64,000 nt of DNA from positions 1 through 64,000 of the forward strand of contig JAFRPY010000044.1 in assembly GCA_017428925.1 (NCBI GenBank). Reading direction: 5' to 3'. The stretch's first letter is position 1, and the number at the start of each line of letters is the position of its first letter. Shown piece by piece: positions 33,635 through 41,807 of the stretch. Origin of the DNA: Prevotella sp. GTDB lineage: Bacteria > Bacteroidota > Bacteroidia > Bacteroidales > Bacteroidaceae. The notes beneath the pieces are model-generated. The model was given only the letters and a program-made list of their open reading frames with translations. It was not told the DNA's origin and searched no databases. The translations under genes were made by a program, and so were the position numbers.

Positions 33635-36091
33635 ATGAAAGTATTGAAATTCGGCGGAACGTCCGTAGGTTCCGTAAAAAGCATTCTTAGCTTAAAGAAA
33701 ATTGTAGAGACAGAGGCTCGGAAACAACCTGTCGTAGTAGTAGTAAGCGCCCTGAACGGCATCACCGACAAGCTGATTGCCACTTCGCAATTGGCAAAGA
33801 ACGGAGACGAACACTATCGCGAGGAATTCGACGCGATGGTAAGCCGGCACCACCAGATGATTGACACCATCGTCACCGACCCCAAAAAGCGCGTTGATTT
33901 ATTTAATAATGTGGACCAGCTCTTTGAACAATTGAGGAGCATCTACTATGGTGTTTATCTCATTCACGACTTGAGCGAGAAGACGCAGGACGCCATCATC
34001 AGTTATGGCGAGCGTCTGAGTTCGCACATCGTGGCTGCCATTATCAAGAACGGTGCAAGGATGAATGCCCGCGACTTCATACGCACCGAGAACAAGCAGG
34101 GCAAACACGTACTCGATACGGAACTGACCAACCAACTGATTAAGGAGGCTTTCGCCGAACTCTCTCATCCCCGCACAGGTATTCCCCCAGTCTATGTGGT
34201 GCCAGGCTTCATTGCCCGCGACCGCGACACACATGAGACCACCAACCTCGGACGCGGTGGTTCTGACCTTACCGCTGCCACCATTGCAGCCGCTCTCGAC
34301 GCTGAGATGCTGGAAATATGGACTGATGTTGACGGATTCATGACCGCCGACCCGAAAGTTATCAAGTCGGCCTACACCATCAACGAACTTTCTTACGTGG
34401 AGGCCATGGAATTGTGCAACTTCGGCGCAAAGGTCATCTATCCTCCCACCATCTATCCCGTTTGCATTAAGAACATACCTATCAAGGTAAAAAATACATT
34501 CAACCCCAACCATCCGGGTACGCTGATCAAGGAAAAGATTGAAAGCGACTCGAAGCCCATTAAGGGAATCTCGAGCATTTCCGGAACCACGCTCATCACG
34601 GTGACGGGCCTTTCGATGGTGGGTGTTATCGGCGTGAACCGCCGAATCTTCACGACTTTGGCTGACCGCGGCATCTCGGTGTTCATGGTTTCGCAGGCTT
34701 CTTCGGAGAACTCCACCAGTATCGGTGTGCGAGATGAAGATGCCAAGGCTGCCGTCGAGGTACTCAACGAGGAGTTTGCCAAGGAAATAAAGACCGGTGC
34801 CATGTTCCCCATGCAGGCCGAAAGCGGCTTGGCCACCATCGCCATCGTGGGCGAGAACATGAAGCACACGCCGGGTATTGCCGGTAAGTTGTTCGGCACA
34901 CTCGGCCGTTCGGGTATCAGCGTGATTGCCTGTGCTCAGGGCGCATCGGAGACCAACATTTCGTTTGTGGTCGATGGACGCTTCCTTCGCAAGTCGCTCA
35001 ACGTGCTCCACGACTCGTTCTTCCTGTCAGAATACAAGGTGCTCAACCTTTTCATCTGCGGCATTGGCACCGTGGGCGGAATGCTGCTTGAGCAGATTCG
35101 CACCCAGCAGAAGGTGCTGATGCAGAGCAAGCGCCTGAAACTGAACGTGGTTGGAATCAGCGATGTCTTCAATTTCGTGCTGAACCGCGACGGCATTGAC
35201 CTCGACAACTACGAGCAAATATTGCGCGCCGGCGAGAAAGCCGACACCGAACGCATGCGCGATGAGATTGTAAAGATGAACATCTTCAATTCGGTGTTTG
35301 TCGATTGTACGGCCAGCCGTCAGATTGCCGCACTTTATCAGACATTCCTTGAGCACAATATCTCGGTGGTTGCTGCCAACAAGATTGCCGCTTCGAGCGA
35401 TTACGACAGTTACATGAAACTGAAGCAGACGGCCCGCGACCGCGGTGTCTGGTTCCGTTACGAGACCAACGTCGGTGCAGGTCTGCCCATCATCGGCACC
35501 ATCAACGACCTGTGCAACTCGGGCGACAAGATTCTGAAGATTGAGGCCATCCTTTCGGGTACGCTCAACTTTATCTTCAACGAGATTGCTGCCGACGTTC
35601 CATTCTCCGAAACTGTTCGTCGCGCCAAGGAGCAGCGTTACTCAGAACCCGATCCGCGCATCGACCTTTCGGGTACCGACGTTATCCGCAAACTGGTCAT
35701 TCTTACCCGTGAGGCCGGATATAAGGTCGAACAGGACGATGTGGAGAAGCATCTCTTCGTGCCCGACAGTTATTTCGAAGGAAGCCTCGACGACTTCTGG
35801 GCCAAGTTGCCCGAACTTGATGCCGACTTTGAAGCACGCCGTAAAGTACTCGAAGCCGAGAACAAGCGTTGGCGATTTGTTGCCACAATGGAAGATGGAA
35901 AGACGAATGTGGCCCTGAAGGAAGTGCCTTATGGCCACCCGTTCTATGGCCTCGAAGGCTCGAACAACATCGTGCTGCTCACCACCGAGCGCTATAAGGA
36001 ATACCCGATGCTCATCCAGGGCTACGGTGCCGGTGCGGCAGTTACCGCAGCAGGCGTGTTTGCCAACATCATGTCAATCGCTAACATTTGA
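33635..36091 (+). CDS. thrA: Bifunctional aspartokinase/homoserine dehydrogenase
   Basis: This 818-residue fusion catalyses the first and third steps from aspartate to threonine. The N-terminal aspartokinase has KFGGTSVGS at the start, GRGGSDLTAATIA, and LEIWTDVDGFMTADP; ACT regulatory domains follow (about 310-460, with GVIGVNRRIFTTLADRGISV and GIAGKLFGTLGRSGISVIAC). The homoserine dehydrogenase begins near 465 with NLFICGIGTVGGMLLEQI and includes ANKIAASSDYDSY and LSGTLNFIFNEI. The ACT domains suggest threonine feedback. It overlaps the next gene by one base. Confidence 0.97.
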   Translation: MKVLKFGGTSVGSVKSILSLKKIVETEARKQPVVVVVSALNGITDKLIATSQLAKNGDEHYREEFDAMVSRHHQMIDTIVTDPKKRVDLFNNVDQLFEQLRSIYYGVYLIHDLSEKTQDAIISYGERLSSHIVAAIIKNGARMNARDFIRTENKQGKHVLDTELTNQLIKEAFAELSHPRTGIPPVYVVPGFIARDRDTHETTNLGRGGSDLTAATIAAALDAEMLEIWTDVDGFMTADPKVIKSAYTINELSYVEAMELCNFGAKVIYPPTIYPVCIKNIPIKVKNTFNPNHPGTLIKEKIESDSKPIKGISSISGTTLITVTGLSMVGVIGVNRRIFTTLADRGISVFMVSQASSENSTSIGVRDEDAKAAVEVLNEEFAKEIKTGAMFPMQAESGLATIAIVGENMKHTPGIAGKLFGTLGRSGISVIACAQGASETNISFVVDGRFLRKSLNVLHDSFFLSEYKVLNLFICGIGTVGGMLLEQIRTQQKVLMQSKRLKLNVVGISDVFNFVLNRDGIDLDNYEQILRAGEKADTERMRDEIVKMNIFNSVFVDCTASRQIAALYQTFLEHNISVVAANKIAASSDYDSYMKLKQTARDRGVWFRYETNVGAGLPIIGTINDLCNSGDKILKIEAILSGTLNFIFNEIAADVPFSETVRRAKEQRYSEPDPRIDLSGTDVIRKLVILTREAGYKVEQDDVEKHLFVPDSYFEGSLDDFWAKLPELDADFEARRKVLEAENKRWRFVATMEDGKTNVALKEVPYGHPFYGLEGSNNIVLLTTERYKEYPMLIQGYGAGAAVTAAGVFANIMSIANI

Positions 36092-37329
36092 TGAAGCATA
36101 TTATCATTCTAGGCGACGGAATGGCCGACCTGCCAGTTGAAAGACTTGGCGGGAAGACCCTTCTGCAATATGCCCATAAGTCCACTATGGACCTTTTGGC
36201 CCGCGAAGGACGATGCGGTCGCCTCGTTACCGTGCCCGAAGGTTTTCCTCCTGGTTCGGAAGTGGCCAACACCGCCATTCTCGGTTACGACCTGAATAAG
36301 GTTTATGAAGGACGAGGCCCGCTTGAGGCTGCCAGTATCGGCTATGAGATGAGAGACGATGACCTGGCCATCCGATGCAATATCATCACGTTGGAAGACG
36401 GCAAAATCATCACGCACAACGGCGGTAATCTGGAAACTGCAGACGGCGATGTGCTTATCAAGTATCTCGACAAGCATCTGGGTAATGACCGTGTGAAATT
36501 CATCACCGGCATACAATATCGCCACTTGCTCGTGATTCGTGGCGGAAGCAAGCACATTGTCTGCGCCCCACCCCACGATCATCCCAACGAACCGTGGCGC
36601 CCGCTTCTGGTGAAACCCGAAGAAAATGCGCCCATTGAAGAAGGACGGATGACGGCAAAGGAAACGGCCGACCTGATTAACGAACTGATTCTCAAGTCGC
36701 AAGAACTGCTGGCTAAACATCCGTTCAACCAAGAACGGGCACGGCAGGGAATACGCCAAGCCAACAGCATCTGGCCTTGGAGCGGAGGCTATCGTCCTTC
36801 CATGCAAACGCTTATGCAACTTTATCCGCAGGTTCACTCCGGAAGTGTCATTTCGGCAGTTGACCTGATTCGTGGTATCGGTCATTATGCCGGCCTTGAT
36901 ATCATTAAGGTTGAAGGTGCTACGGGACTATGGAACACCAACTACGAAGGCAAAACCGAAGCCGCTATCGAAGCGTTGAAACGGCAGGACTTTGTCTTTG
37001 TTCACGTGGAAGCAAGCGATGAAGCCGGTCATGACGGCGACCTTGAACTTAAAATCAAGACCATTGAGAACTTGGACGAACGCCTGGTGAAGCCCATCTA
37101 TGAGGCCGTGAGCCAATGGGATGAGCCGGTGTGCATCGCCATTTTGCCCGACCATCTCACTCCCGTCGAGATGCGCATCCATGTTGGCGAGCCCGTTCCC
37201 TTCATCATCTGGCATCGCAATATCGAGCCCGACAGCGTGGAACGTTACGATGAAGAGAGTTGCGTCACGGGCGGTTACGGAATGCTTCGCCTGCAAGAGT
37301 TCATGCAAACGCTGATGAACATTAAATAA
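36091..37329 (+). CDS. ApgM-like phosphoglycerate mutase family protein; likely homoserine kinase
   Basis: The ATG at 36091 overlaps the thrA stop (TGATG); a TTG three bases earlier is unlikely. The 412-residue protein has the alkaline-phosphatase-superfamily pattern of cofactor-independent, archaeal-type phosphoglycerate mutase: HIIILGDGMADLPVERLGGK, PEGFPPGSEVANTAILGYD, VEASDEAGHDGDLELKIKTI and LPDHLTPVEMRIH. By sequence alone it would be called ApgM. Its position between thrA and thrC, with no GHMP-type thrB in sight, and my recollection that a Bacteroides homologue was linked genetically to homoserine kinase activity, make threonine synthesis its more likely job. Confidence 0.75.
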   Translation: MKHIIILGDGMADLPVERLGGKTLLQYAHKSTMDLLAREGRCGRLVTVPEGFPPGSEVANTAILGYDLNKVYEGRGPLEAASIGYEMRDDDLAIRCNIITLEDGKIITHNGGNLETADGDVLIKYLDKHLGNDRVKFITGIQYRHLLVIRGGSKHIVCAPPHDHPNEPWRPLLVKPEENAPIEEGRMTAKETADLINELILKSQELLAKHPFNQERARQGIRQANSIWPWSGGYRPSMQTLMQLYPQVHSGSVISAVDLIRGIGHYAGLDIIKVEGATGLWNTNYEGKTEAAIEALKRQDFVFVHVEASDEAGHDGDLELKIKTIENLDERLVKPIYEAVSQWDEPVCIAILPDHLTPVEMRIHVGEPVPFIIWHRNIEPDSVERYDEESCVTGGYGMLRLQEFMQTLMNIK

Positions 37330-37355
37330 ATCATTTCAAAGCAAATAAACACATC

Positions 37356-38666
37356 ATGCAATATTATAGCACCAACAGAAAGGCAACGCTCGCCAATCTT
37401 GAGAAAGCAGTAGTGAAGGGACTGGCAGAAGACCGCGGACTCTATATGCCCGAGCAAATCAAGCAGTTGCCAAAGGAGTTTTTCGACAACATCCAGGACC
37501 TCTCGTTCCAGGAACTTTCCTACAAGGTGGCCGATGCTTTCTTTGGCGAAGATGTTGATGCCGAAAGTCTGAAAGGTATTGTTTATGATACGCTTTCCTT
37601 CGATTGTCCCGTAAAGAAAGTTACCGACAACATCTATTCGCTGGAACTTTTCCATGGACCTACGCTTGCCTTCAAGGATGTGGGCGCAAGATTCATGGCT
37701 CGCCTGCTTCAGTATTTCATTAAAAAGGAAGACGAGACGAAAGAAGTCAACGTGCTCGTGGCTACCAGCGGTGATACGGGTTCGGCCGTGGCCAACGGTT
37801 TCCTTGGGGTTGAAGGTATTCACGTTTACGTACTTTATCCTAAAGGAAAGGTGTCGCCCATTCAGGAGTGCCAGTTCACGACACTCGGCAAGAATATTAC
37901 GGCCATTGAGGTTGACGGCGTGTTCGACGACTGTCAGGCCTTGGTAAAAAACGCATTCATGGACGAGGAACTCAATCGGCACATGAAACTGACTTCAGCC
38001 AATTCCATCAATGTGGCACGTTTCCTGCCCCAGTCATTCTATTATTTCAATGCCTATGCCAGAATGAAAGCGATAGGATTGGCTGACAATCTGGTGATGT
38101 GCGTACCATCAGGGAATTTTGGAAACATCTGCTCTGCCCTCTTTGGAAGAAAGATGGGACTTCCCGTCAAGCGTTTCATTGCCGCCAACAATGCCAACGA
38201 CATCTTCTATAATTATCTGCAAACAGGAAAATACGAACCGAAGGCAAGCATCCAGACGCTGGCAAATGCCATGGACGTGGGCGATCCGTCGAACTTTGCA
38301 CGAATTTACGATTTGCATCATGGCGACCACAAGGCCATTACTGAATATATCAGCGGTGCAACCTACAAAGACGGGCAAATCAGGGAAACCATGCGACAGT
38401 GCTATAAGGAGACAGGATATATTCTGGATCCCCATGGTGCATGCGGTTATCAGGCTCTGAAAGAATTACTCCGCGAAAGCGAAGGCGAAGTGGGTGTATT
38501 CTGCGAGACTGCCCATCCCGCAAAGTTCAAGGAGAAGGTCGATGAGATTCTTGGTATCGACGTGGAGATTCCAGAGCGTCTTGCCGACTTCATGAAGGGT
38601 ACCAAGCAAAGTGTTCCATTAAGTAAAGACTTTGCTGAGTTCAAGAATTACCTGATGAATCAATAG
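37356..38666 (+). CDS. thrC: Threonine synthase
   Basis: ThrC converts O-phosphohomoserine to threonine using PLP. The 436-residue protein starts MQYYSTNRKATLANLEKAVVKGLAEDRGLYMP and carries FHGPTLAFKDVGARFMARLL, with the PLP-binding Lys in AFKDVG, then VLVATSGDTGSAVANGFLG and CVPSGNFGNICSALFGRKMG, all typical of the family. It starts 26 nt after the ApgM-like gene. A strong hairpin terminator follows at 38693. Confidence 0.97.
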   Translation: MQYYSTNRKATLANLEKAVVKGLAEDRGLYMPEQIKQLPKEFFDNIQDLSFQELSYKVADAFFGEDVDAESLKGIVYDTLSFDCPVKKVTDNIYSLELFHGPTLAFKDVGARFMARLLQYFIKKEDETKEVNVLVATSGDTGSAVANGFLGVEGIHVYVLYPKGKVSPIQECQFTTLGKNITAIEVDGVFDDCQALVKNAFMDEELNRHMKLTSANSINVARFLPQSFYYFNAYARMKAIGLADNLVMCVPSGNFGNICSALFGRKMGLPVKRFIAANNANDIFYNYLQTGKYEPKASIQTLANAMDVGDPSNFARIYDLHHGDHKAITEYISGATYKDGQIRETMRQCYKETGYILDPHGACGYQALKELLRESEGEVGVFCETAHPAKFKEKVDEILGIDVEIPERLADFMKGTKQSVPLSKDFAEFKNYLMNQ

Positions 38667-38692
38667 CAATTGCTTAACATTATTTAAACAAA

Positions 38693-38730
38693 AATATCGG
38701 TACGTTTTGAACAACGTATCGATATTTTTA
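38693..38730 (+). terminator. Terminator of the threonine operon
   Basis: A 14-bp stem (38693-38706 with 38713-38726, one G-T pair) and 6-nt loop are followed by TTTTATT, 26 nt past thrC. The T-rich tail abuts the rpoD promoter. Confidence 0.85.
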
Positions 38731-38731
38731 T

Positions 38732-38739
38732 TAATTTTG
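38732..38739 (+). promoter_or_regulatory. -7 box for rpoD
   Basis: TAATTTTG followed by C, giving a leader of about 67 nt to rpoD. Confidence 0.55.
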
Positions 38740-38812
38740 CAACGCTTTTAGTACTAAAATTTAGATATTTGATTGAAAATCAAGCGGTTAAGAAGATTAG
38801 AAGGATTTCAAG

Positions 38813-39685
38813 ATGAGACAATTAAAGATTCAAAAAAGTATTACCAACCGTTCCAGTGAGGCGTTGGACAAGTATCTTGTGGAGATAGGTCGCGCACCAC
38901 TGATTTCCATTGATGAGGAAATTGAACTGGCACAGAAAATCAAGAAAGGTGGACGCGAGGGCGAAAGAGCCAAGGATAAACTCGTGACCGCCAACCTCCG
39001 TTTTGTTGTTTCTGTGGCCAAGCAATACCAACACCAGGGACTTACGCTTACAGACCTTATCGACGAGGGTAACATTGGTCTGATTAAGGCTGCTCAGAAA
39101 TTTGATGAAACACGCGGATTCAAATTCATCTCTTATGCTGTATGGTGGATTCGCCAGAGCATTTTGCAGGCTATAGCCGAGCAGAGTCGTATTGTGCGTC
39201 TGCCACTCAATCAGGTGGGTTCGTTGAACAAGATTAATCACGAAATCAACAAGTTTGAACAGGAGAACCAGCGCCACCCTTCGGTAACCGAATTGGCAGA
39301 AGCAACGAACATTGATGAGGAAAAGATTGGCCAAAGTCTGGCCGCCGACGGTCATCATGTGAGTATCGATGCTCCCTTCCAAGACGGAGAGGACAACTGT
39401 ATGCTTGACGTGATGCCTTCTGGTGATGATTCACGCACTGACCGCAAGGTTGACCACGAAAGTATGGCCCAGGAACTTAACTCCGTTCTTTCCAAAGTTC
39501 TTAAAGACCGTGAGATTACCATCATTCGTGAATGTTTTGGAATCGGTTGCCACGAAAAGGGATTAGAAGAAATTGGCGACCAGCTCGGTCTTACTCGCGA
39601 GCGTGTACGTCAGATTCGTGAGAAAAGCATTGCTAAGCTTCGCGACAGCGGAAATGCAAAAATCCTGATGAAGTATCTGGGATAA
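38813..39685 (+). CDS. rpoD: Primary RNA polymerase sigma factor, Bacteroidetes short type
   Basis: This 290-residue sigma-70 factor lacks the long region 1.1 of proteobacterial RpoD, as usual in Bacteroidetes. Region 1.2 (DKYLVEIGRAPLISIDEEIELA), region 2 (NLRFVVSVAKQYQHQGLTLTD and FKFISYAVWWIRQSILQAIA), region 3 (QENQRHPSVTELAEATN) and region 4 (EEIGDQLGLTRERVRQIREK) are all present. This sigma recognises the -33 TTTG / -7 TAnnTTTG promoters seen throughout the window. Its single-gene transcript has its own promoter and terminator. Confidence 0.97.
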   Translation: MRQLKIQKSITNRSSEALDKYLVEIGRAPLISIDEEIELAQKIKKGGREGERAKDKLVTANLRFVVSVAKQYQHQGLTLTDLIDEGNIGLIKAAQKFDETRGFKFISYAVWWIRQSILQAIAEQSRIVRLPLNQVGSLNKINHEINKFEQENQRHPSVTELAEATNIDEEKIGQSLAADGHHVSIDAPFQDGEDNCMLDVMPSGDDSRTDRKVDHESMAQELNSVLSKVLKDREITIIRECFGIGCHEKGLEEIGDQLGLTRERVRQIREKSIAKLRDSGNAKILMKYLG

Positions 39686-39701
39686 AACGAAATACTCATT
39701 T

Positions 39702-39739
39702 AAAAATCCGTTTGTTTTTGCTTACAAACGGATTTTTTT
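39702..39739 (+). terminator. Terminator of rpoD
   Basis: AAAAATCCGTTTGT (39702-39715) pairs perfectly with ACAAACGGATTTTT (39724-39737), followed by more T. Its downstream arm lies between the -33 and -7 elements of the next promoter. Confidence 0.88.
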
Positions 39740-39748
39740 GTACCTTTG
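39717..39748 (+). promoter_or_regulatory. -33/-7 promoter of the DUF5686 gene, overlapping the rpoD terminator
   Basis: TTTG (39717-39720), 20-nt spacer, TACCTTTG (39741-39748). The ATG is at 39755, about where transcription should begin, so the mRNA is probably leaderless or nearly so. Confidence 0.65.
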
Positions 39749-39754
39749 CGCTCG

Positions 39755-41788
39755 ATGCGAAAACTTTTACCTATCATACTACTACAATTGCTCTTCGTAT
39801 CAGGGCTTCAGGCACGAACCAGAATGGATTCGGTGCTCATTAATCGCATCTTCAACTACAGGCTAACCATTGATACAACCGACTTCCCTAAAGAAAACAG
39901 CTTTTATCATCGTTACTACATCAAGACAGACCACCGCAATGTGCTTTTGTTGGCAGTCCCATCCGTTTATTGGCTTGCCAAAGGTACGCAAAGAGAGTTT
40001 GTTGGTGAGTCATGGTCAAAGGTTAAGAAAGACTCTTTAGGTGAGCACCTTCTGCATCAGGTTATTGTTGGTACCACGCGAGGTTATCGCTCAATGCCCG
40101 ACAACATACTTGATTACCTGAAGCCAGATCTTTATAATGTATTTCTTACCTCTAACGGACTTCTCTCTCCTTTTCACAGACTTAACTCGTCATACTATAA
40201 ATATAAGGTGACAAACCTGTCAACCAAGAATGCCGAACTTTCGTTCCTTCCGCGAGTCTACAACACAAAACTGGTTAGCGGAAGCGCCATTGTGGACCCA
40301 AAGACAGGGCGAATCATCAGCGTTACCTTTTTTGGAGAATTTGACATGTACAAAATCACGATGAGCGCAACGATGGGCGAAGAAGGTGCCCACTCACTCT
40401 ATCCTGATTACCAAAACACCCAATTGCAATTCAAACTGTTAGGCAATCGCTTCGGCATTAACTATTTTACCAAGTATATGTTATCGAACAGTCTTGCTGA
40501 TTCTATCGTTGACAACCACGACATAGCATTAATGGATTCTATCCGTCCTGATAAACTACCCCATTTCATTGCCCAGTTATATCACCAGAAAGATTCGCTC
40601 GACAGCATTAGTCGGGCAAATGAAGATACAGTAAAAGTGGAGAAGAAACCGAATTTGATTAAAGAAATATTATGGGACAGCTTTGCCGATCATCTGTTAA
40701 ACCGTACACGAATGGGAATAGGCAAGAATGAAGAAGGCTACATCAGAATCGACCCTCTGCTCAACCCCCTTTACTTTGGATACAACAACTCTAAAGGTGC
40801 GACCTATAAAATGAAGGTTCGCATGTTATATAATTTTAACGACAACAACGAATTGGCTGTTAACTTCAGGGGCGGATATACTTTCAAGGAACATCAATTC
40901 TATTTCAAGCTACCCATCCGCTGGACATTCAATAAACGGCGCAACGCATATACCGAATTCTTGATTGGTAATGGTAACCGCATATCAAATGCTTCTGTCA
41001 GAGAGCGAATCCAAGAATTACATCCAGATACCATCCATTGGGAAGAATTGGGACTTGATTATTTCAAGGACACCCACATTCAAGGACTTTTCCATTATGA
41101 TATCAGCGATTACCTTTCAGTCCACGCAGGTTTTATTTTCCACAGGAGGACGCCGGTTGAATATCATGGATTTAATGAGACAAACAGTCAAACCGACTAT
41201 CGGTCATTTGCCCCACTTGCTGAAATTCAGTGGAGACCATGGGGATGGTCAGGTGCCGTATTCACGGCAAACTATGAACGTGGAATAAAAGGTATCGCAA
41301 AGGCAGATATGGAATACGAGAGAATAGAGCTGGACGCTTCATGGAAGAAATACCTTAATCCTCTCCGGCTTATCTCTCTCCGGTTAGGCAGCGGTTTTTA
41401 TACCAACAGGGCAAAGACAGCATACTTCCTGGATTACTCTAATTTCAACCGTGAGAACGTTCCTGGTGGATGGAATGATGACTGGTCGGGTGACTTCCAG
41501 TTGCTCAACAACCACCTTTACAACTCATCGCGTTATTACATCCGTTTCAACGTAACATACGAAAGCCCGATGCTTATCACTTATCGTATTCCATACTTTG
41601 GAAGATACATCGAAGCAGAAAGGATATATATTAACACCTTGCGCTCAACACAAGTTAATCCTTATATAGAATATGGATATGGTTTCACTAACCGTCTCTT
41701 TTCTATGGGAATATTTGTAGCCACTAACAACTGGAAATACTCTGGGATAGGTTTCCAGTTTGGTTTCGAACTATTCTCCCGCTGGTAA
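39755..41788 (+). CDS. DUF5686-type outer membrane protein
   Basis: The ATG at 39755 gives a clear signal peptide (MRKLLPIILLQLLFVSGLQA). The 677-residue protein has an N-terminal periplasmic part (about 20-330) and a C-terminal half of amphipathic beta-strands (for example FKEHQFYFKLPIRWTFNKRR) ending in FELFSRW, with the terminal aromatic of an outer-membrane barrel. The overall look fits the Bacteroidetes DUF5686 family, which usually carries a carboxypeptidase-like regulatory domain in front; that domain is not evident here. Function is unknown. A gene for an AddA-like helicase starts 19 nt downstream. Confidence 0.65.
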   Translation: MRKLLPIILLQLLFVSGLQARTRMDSVLINRIFNYRLTIDTTDFPKENSFYHRYYIKTDHRNVLLLAVPSVYWLAKGTQREFVGESWSKVKKDSLGEHLLHQVIVGTTRGYRSMPDNILDYLKPDLYNVFLTSNGLLSPFHRLNSSYYKYKVTNLSTKNAELSFLPRVYNTKLVSGSAIVDPKTGRIISVTFFGEFDMYKITMSATMGEEGAHSLYPDYQNTQLQFKLLGNRFGINYFTKYMLSNSLADSIVDNHDIALMDSIRPDKLPHFIAQLYHQKDSLDSISRANEDTVKVEKKPNLIKEILWDSFADHLLNRTRMGIGKNEEGYIRIDPLLNPLYFGYNNSKGATYKMKVRMLYNFNDNNELAVNFRGGYTFKEHQFYFKLPIRWTFNKRRNAYTEFLIGNGNRISNASVRERIQELHPDTIHWEELGLDYFKDTHIQGLFHYDISDYLSVHAGFIFHRRTPVEYHGFNETNSQTDYRSFAPLAEIQWRPWGWSGAVFTANYERGIKGIAKADMEYERIELDASWKKYLNPLRLISLRLGSGFYTNRAKTAYFLDYSNFNRENVPGGWNDDWSGDFQLLNNHLYNSSRYYIRFNVTYESPMLITYRIPYFGRYIEAERIYINTLRSTQVNPYIEYGYGFTNRLFSMGIFVATNNWKYSGIGFQFGFELFSRW

Positions 41789-41807
41789 TCACTAATCTAT
41801 AACAAAA

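Noticed and set aside
33324-33638. Possible 104-residue gene upstream of thrA
   Set aside because: It runs through the thrA promoter and leader, has no family resemblance and overlaps the thrA start.
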